From: Bacillota bacterium
Lineage (GTDB): Bacteria; Bacillota; Clostridia; Peptostreptococcales; Anaerovoracaceae
Assembly (NCBI GenBank): GCA_017619905.1
Contig: JAFZRK010000152.1
Coordinates: forward strand, 1-8,539
Direction: 5' to 3'
DNA length: 8,539 bases
The first letter of the stretch is position 1; each line of letters opens with the position of its first letter. The position numbers and the translations under genes are program-made. This document shows, one piece after another, positions 5,765 to 8,539 of this stretch. The notes under the pieces were generated by a model that did no database searches, was not told the origin of the DNA, and saw nothing but the letters and a program-made list of their open reading frames with translations.

Positions 5765-6490
5765 ATGTTAGAAGTCAAAGACATAGTATTCGACCCGGAA
5801 GGGAGCCGCAGGATACTGGACGGCGTAACGCTTCAGATTCCGGACGGTAAGCTGATAGTGCTTACCGGCCCCAACGGCGGCGGCAAGACCACGCTGGCTA
5901 AGGTGATCGCGGGCATCAACGTGCCGACCTCCGGTCAGATAATCCTGGACGGCGAGGACATAACCGCGCTGGACCCCACGGAGCGCGCCAGGAAGGGCGT
6001 AGCTTTCGCGTTCCAGCAGCCGGTCCGCTTCAAGGGAATCTCTGTGCGCAAGCTGCTGTCGCTGGCTGCGGGCAGGGAGCTTACGGACGAGGAACTCGGC
6101 AAGGTGCTCACGGACGTGGGCGTCGTTCCGGAGCAGTACATGGACCGCCAGGTGGACACCAAGCTCTCCGGCGGAGAGATAAAGCGCATAGAGATCGCTT
6201 CCGTGCTTCTGCGCAAGGCGAAGGTGATGATCTTCGACGAGCCGGAGGCGGGCATAGACCTGTGGAGCTTCAACAACCTGATACGCGTGTTCGAGATAAT
6301 ACGCGACAGGCGCGACTGCTCGCTGATAGTCATATCGCATCAGGAACGCATCCTTTCCATAGCGGACGAGATAATCATGATACAGAACGGCAAGGTCGGC
6401 CTTTCCGGCAACAGAAGCAGCATATTCCCGAGGCTCCTGTGCAAGAACGAGTGCGACGACTGCGGCACCTGCGTAAGGACGGAGGTCTGA
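5765..6490 (+). CDS. smsC: SufC-like Fe-S assembly ATPase (SmsC type) with cysteine-rich tail
   Basis: A 241-residue ABC ATPase with no transmembrane partner nearby. Walker A GPNGGGKTT is at 35-43, the Q-loop FQQP at 83-86, the signature LSGGE at 134-138, Walker B VMIFDEPEAGIDLWSF at 154-169 and the H-loop His192. The Walker B/D-loop text EAGIDLWSF and the following scaffold-type gene place it with SufC rather than with importers. From family knowledge, SufC works in the cytoplasm with SufB/SufD, and ATP-driven dimerisation reshapes the scaffold for cluster assembly. With a single scaffold gene this matches the minimal SUF-like system (SmsCB) of anaerobic archaea and bacteria. The C-terminus has four cysteines, C226-X3-C230-X2-C233-X2-C236, not needed for ATPase function. 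The start is supported by AAGGA (5754-5758). The stop is one base from the next ATG. The SmsC name is inferred from gene order. Confidence 0.87.
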   Translation: MLEVKDIVFDPEGSRRILDGVTLQIPDGKLIVLTGPNGGGKTTLAKVIAGINVPTSGQIILDGEDITALDPTERARKGVAFAFQQPVRFKGISVRKLLSLAAGRELTDEELGKVLTDVGVVPEQYMDRQVDTKLSGGEIKRIEIASVLLRKAKVMIFDEPEAGIDLWSFNNLIRVFEIIRDRRDCSLIVISHQERILSIADEIIMIQNGKVGLSGNRSSIFPRLLCKNECDDCGTCVRTEV

Positions 6491-6491
6491 G

Positions 6492-7433
6492 ATGTCTGAC
6501 ATAGCTGAAAAGAAGATAGACAAGGACACCGAAGAGCTCCTTAAGATAGTCTCCGGCTTCGAGGGCAAGTTCGAGGGCGCGTTCAACATACGCTCCAACG
6601 GCGGCTGCCTGGGCAGAAAGTCCTCGGAGAACATTAAGATAGAAAGCAAGACCGACGCTCCGGGCCTGGACATCTACATCGCTCCGGGCACCAGGGGCGA
6701 GAGGGTATTCATACCGGCCTGCGTTACCGTGGCGGGCGTGGACGATCTGGTCTACAACGATTTCCACGTGGGCGAAGGCGCGGACGTAGTGATAGTTGCG
6801 GGATGCGGCATACACACGGAGACCGGCGAGCCCGCAAGGCACAACGGCATACACCGCTTCCTTCTGGCAAAGGGCTCCAGAGTCCTCTACGAAGAGAAGC
6901 ACATAGGAACCGGCGCGGAAGACACCAAGAAGATGATCGACCCGGTCACCGAGTGCTTCCTGGAGGAGGATTCCTACCTGGAGATGGATACTTCGCAGCT
7001 CGGCGGCGTATCCAGCTCCGTGCGCAACACAAAAGCGCAGCTGGGCGACCGCGCAACGCTGGTAATTAAGGAACGCCTCCTGACGGACAACGACGAGACC
7101 GCGCAGACCCGCTTCTCCGTGGAACTGAACGGCGTGGACAGCGGGGTCAACCTGATGAGCCGCTCCGTGGCCAGAGGAAACTCGCATCAGGCCTACCAGT
7201 CCGTGATCATAGGCAACAACAAGTGCCACGGTCACTCCGAGTGCGACGCCATAATCTCCGACAACGGCAAGGTGGACGCCACTCCGGAGCTCTACGCCAA
7301 CAGCGGAGACGCGGAGCTGATCCACGAGGCCGCCATAGGCAAGATAGCCGGCGAGCAGATAATGAAGCTCCGCACCCTGGGACTTACCCAGGAAGAGGCG
7401 GAGGCAGCCATAGTGGAGGGCTTCCTGGCGTAA
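6492..7433 (+). CDS. smsB: SufB/SufD-family Fe-S scaffold protein (SmsB type)
   Basis: A 313-residue protein, shorter than SufB or SufD, consisting of a short N-terminal helical part (1-30), a beta-helix core and the C-terminal helical domain typical of the family. Late conserved blocks are NSHQAYQSVIIGNNKCHGHSECDAII (230-255), DATPEL (262-267), IHEAAIGKIAGEQIMKLRTLGLTQEEA (277-303) and the closing IVEGFL. Candidate cluster ligands are Cys245 and Cys251 with His248, Glu266 and His278-Glu279; Cys105, His108, His117 and His121 in the core are further candidates. From family knowledge, it forms the scaffold on which Fe-S clusters are built with the ATPase encoded immediately upstream. No SufS, SufU or SufE is in the window, so the sulfur donor is unknown. 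GGAGG at the end of the ATPase gene serves as ribosome binding site, so the two are translated together. A terminator follows 18 bp after the stop. Confidence 0.88.
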   Translation: MSDIAEKKIDKDTEELLKIVSGFEGKFEGAFNIRSNGGCLGRKSSENIKIESKTDAPGLDIYIAPGTRGERVFIPACVTVAGVDDLVYNDFHVGEGADVVIVAGCGIHTETGEPARHNGIHRFLLAKGSRVLYEEKHIGTGAEDTKKMIDPVTECFLEEDSYLEMDTSQLGGVSSSVRNTKAQLGDRATLVIKERLLTDNDETAQTRFSVELNGVDSGVNLMSRSVARGNSHQAYQSVIIGNNKCHGHSECDAIISDNGKVDATPELYANSGDAELIHEAAIGKIAGEQIMKLRTLGLTQEEAEAAIVEGFLA

Positions 7434-7450
7434 AAAAGAATAAATACCGG

Positions 7451-7481
7451 AGCTTCGGGGCTGTTCCCGGAGCTCTTTTTT
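7451..7481 (+). terminator. Rho-independent terminator of the smsCB unit
   Basis: A 9-bp stem, AGCTTCGGG / CCCGGAGCT (one G-T pair), closes the loop GCTGTT (7460-7465) and is followed by C and six T. It separates smsCB from nrdD. Confidence 0.92.
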
Positions 7482-7513
7482 ATTTGTGAAGCGGTCCATT
7501 TCCGCGGGAGGTC

Positions 7514-7602
7514 CGGAAACCGGCCTCGTTTTGCGGCGCAAACCCCGGAAAAAGCTGGTTTCCGTCGCATTTGCAACCGCAAACCTGATTTTAGTTGCAA
7601 AT
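7514..7602. repeat. Hairpin cluster with repeated GCAAA/TTTGC motifs upstream of nrdD
   Basis: Three inverted repeats lie in a gene-free stretch between the smsCB terminator and the nrdD control region. An 11-bp pair (7514-7524 with 7554-7564, one G-T pair) encloses a small hairpin TTTGC-GGC-GCAAA (7530-7542). A perfect 9-bp pair, ATTTGCAAC / GTTGCAAAT (7569-7577 with 7594-7602), follows with a 16-nt loop that itself contains GCAAACC (7579-7585). The cluster lies upstream of the nrdD promoter, so it would act as DNA or belong to a separate unknown transcript. Positions 7482-7513 hold nothing further that I can support. Confidence 0.75.
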
Positions 7603-7607
7603 TTCAG

Positions 7608-7655
7608 TTGCTACATATAGTTACCTGCTCAAAAATTGACCACAATATATAGTGT
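7608..7655. promoter_or_regulatory. Pair of NrdR-like boxes upstream of nrdD
   Basis: The promoter-near box at 7640-7655, CCACAATATATAGTGT, fits the NrdR box pattern (ACAC-AT-rich-GTGT). The distal box at 7608-7623, TTGCTACATATAGTTA, is degenerate but shares the ATATAGT core. The cores are exactly 32 bp apart, about three helical turns, the spacing known for tandem NrdR boxes. NrdR is the ATP/dATP-sensing repressor of ribonucleotide reductase genes, and the downstream gene is nrdD, which supports the call. The nrdR gene itself is not in the window. Confidence 0.82.
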
Positions 7656-7662
7656 TTTTCTG

Positions 7663-7691
7663 TTGACATCGCCGAAATCATCCATTAAAAT
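7663..7691 (+). promoter_or_regulatory. Strong sigma-A promoter for nrdD
   Basis: A perfect -35 TTGACA (7663-7668) and -10 TAAAAT (7686-7691) are exactly 17 bp apart. The start point is expected near 7698, leaving a leader of about 57 nt. The proximal NrdR-like box ends 7 bp before the -35. Confidence 0.87.
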
Positions 7692-7693
7692 AA

Positions 7694-7719
7694 AAATACG
7701 TGTATTTCAACGTGTTTTT
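7694..7719. promoter_or_regulatory. Dyad and direct repeat at the nrdD transcription start
   Basis: AAATAC-GT-GTATTT (7694-7707) is a perfect 6-bp inverted repeat over the expected start point. It overlaps a direct repeat, ACGTGTATTT (7698-7707) and ACGTGTTTTT (7710-7719), spaced 12 bp apart. It could be a second operator in the leader, but I do not recognise a specific regulator. Confidence 0.5.
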
Positions 7720-7754
7720 TAATGTCGTTTTACATATATTCAAGGAGCCAGACA

Positions 7755-8539
7755 ATGTATCAAGTAGAAAAAAGAGATGGCAAAGTCGTAGATTTTGACA
7801 TCACAAAGATCTCAAACGCCATCAAGATGGCGTTCGACGCCCAGGAAAAGCAATACACGGATTCCATAATCGATTTCCTGGCGCTGAAGGTCACTTCGGA
7901 ATTCGAACCCAAGATCAAGGACAACCTCATCGCAGTGGAAGACATCCAGGACTGCGTGGAGTCCGTCCTCATCAAGGCCGGCTACGACGACGTGGCCAAG
8001 GCCTACATCCTCTACAGACGTCAGAGGGAGAAGCTCAGAAACATCAACTCCACCGTTCTGGACTACAAGTCCCTGGTGGACAGCTACGTAAAGGTCACCG
8101 ACTGGCGCGTAAAGGAGAACTCCACGGTAACTTACTCCGTAGGCGGACTCATCCTTTCCAACTCCGGCGCCATCACCGCCAACTACTGGCTCTCCGAGAT
8201 CTACGACGACGAGATCGCCAAGGCCCACAAGAACGCTGACATACACATCCACGACCTGTCCATGCTCACCGGCTACTGCGCCGGCTGGAGTCTCCGTCAG
8301 CTGATCAAGGAAGGCCTCGGCGGTGTTCCCGGCAAGATCAGCTCCTCCCCGGCCAGCCACCTTTCCACCCTCTGCAACCAGATGGTAAACTTCCTGGGCA
8401 TAATGCAGAACGAGTGGGCGGGCGCGCAGGCATTCAGCTCCTTCGATACATATCTGGCACCTTTCGTAAAGGTGGATAACCTTACATATAAAGAAGTTAA
8501 GCAGTGCGTCCAGAGCTTCGTGTACGGCGTAAACACTCC
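7755..8539 (+). CDS. nrdD: Anaerobic ribonucleoside-triphosphate reductase NrdD, N-terminal part
   Basis: The frame runs open to the window end: 261 codons plus two bases. Residues about 3-95 form an ATP-cone, the allosteric nucleotide-sensing domain, opening with KRDGKVVDFDITKISNAI and ending in AYILYRRQREKLR. The catalytic barrel then begins with the family blocks VGGLILSNSGAITANYWL (129-146), HIHDLSMLTGYCAGWSLRQLI (164-184; Cys175 is probably the first active-site cysteine) and CNQMVNFLGIMQNEWAGAQAFSSFDTYLAPF (207-237). The second active-site cysteine, zinc site and C-terminal glycyl-radical motif are beyond the window. From family knowledge, it reduces ribonucleoside triphosphates to dNTPs without oxygen, using a glycyl radical made by NrdG. 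AAGGAG (7742-7747) lies 7 nt before the ATG. Isoleucine is almost always ATC here, unlike the ATA-rich neighbours, which suggests high expression. Confidence 0.96.
   Translation, partial: MYQVEKRDGKVVDFDITKISNAIKMAFDAQEKQYTDSIIDFLALKVTSEFEPKIKDNLIAVEDIQDCVESVLIKAGYDDVAKAYILYRRQREKLRNINSTVLDYKSLVDSYVKVTDWRVKENSTVTYSVGGLILSNSGAITANYWLSEIYDDEIAKAHKNADIHIHDLSMLTGYCAGWSLRQLIKEGLGGVPGKISSSPASHLSTLCNQMVNFLGIMQNEWAGAQAFSSFDTYLAPFVKVDNLTYKEVKQCVQSFVYGVNT

Noticed and set aside
6375..7541. 388-codon minus-strand frame opposite the scaffold gene
   Set aside because: It is antisense to well-supported smsC and smsB, crosses the terminator at 7451-7481 and has no family features.
7482..7754. Cobalamin or other riboswitch in front of nrdD
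   Set aside because: The transcribed leader is only about 57 nt, and no B12-box-like or other conserved riboswitch core was recognised.

Overview
The window looks like chromosome of an anaerobic, fairly GC-rich member of the Bacillota (Clostridia). The evidence is an anaerobic ribonucleotide reductase (NrdD) with an NrdG-type activase, a minimal two-gene SUF-like Fe-S assembly system, an SdpR/SdpI pair, strong AGGAGG-type ribosome binding sites, AT-rich intergenic regions and frequent ATA for isoleucine in most genes. A genus cannot be named from this sequence alone.

Layout. (1) Positions 1-564 hold the 3' end of a P1B-type heavy-metal ATPase. A 37-bp tandem repeat runs through its stop codon, and a strong terminator follows. 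(2) Positions about 734-997 hold no gene but carry a striking array of four hairpin units (749-946): inverted TTACCCCAAG / TTTGGGGTAA half-sites with a 53-54 bp period. This is the least explained element in the window. (3) On the minus strand, an MFS transporter (3071-1770) and an NrdG-type radical SAM activase (1773-1051) overlap by 4 bp and end in a terminator at 1026-998. (4) Diverging from them on the plus strand is a probable four-gene operon: an SdpR-like ArsR repressor, an SdpI-family membrane protein, an alpha/beta hydrolase and methionine sulfoxide reductase A. Its promoter carries a perfect 9-6-9 operator, and a degenerate second copy lies just upstream. (5) Next is a two-gene SufC-like ATPase plus SufB/D-like scaffold unit (SmsCB type) with its own promoter and terminator. 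(6) A gene-free stretch of about 270 bp contains several hairpins, two NrdR-like boxes exactly 32 bp apart and a strong promoter. It leads into nrdD, which is cut by the window end.

How the genes fit together. nrdG and nrdD lie at opposite sides of the window on opposite strands but should serve the same job, anaerobic dNTP synthesis: NrdG installs the glycyl radical on NrdD. Both NrdG ([4Fe-4S] radical SAM) and the anaerobic lifestyle in general depend on Fe-S clusters, which the SmsCB pair would supply. The ArsR-SdpI-hydrolase-MsrA operon looks like a self-regulated envelope or stress-response unit. By analogy with sdpRI of Bacillus subtilis it may respond to a membrane-active toxin, but no toxin gene is present in the window.
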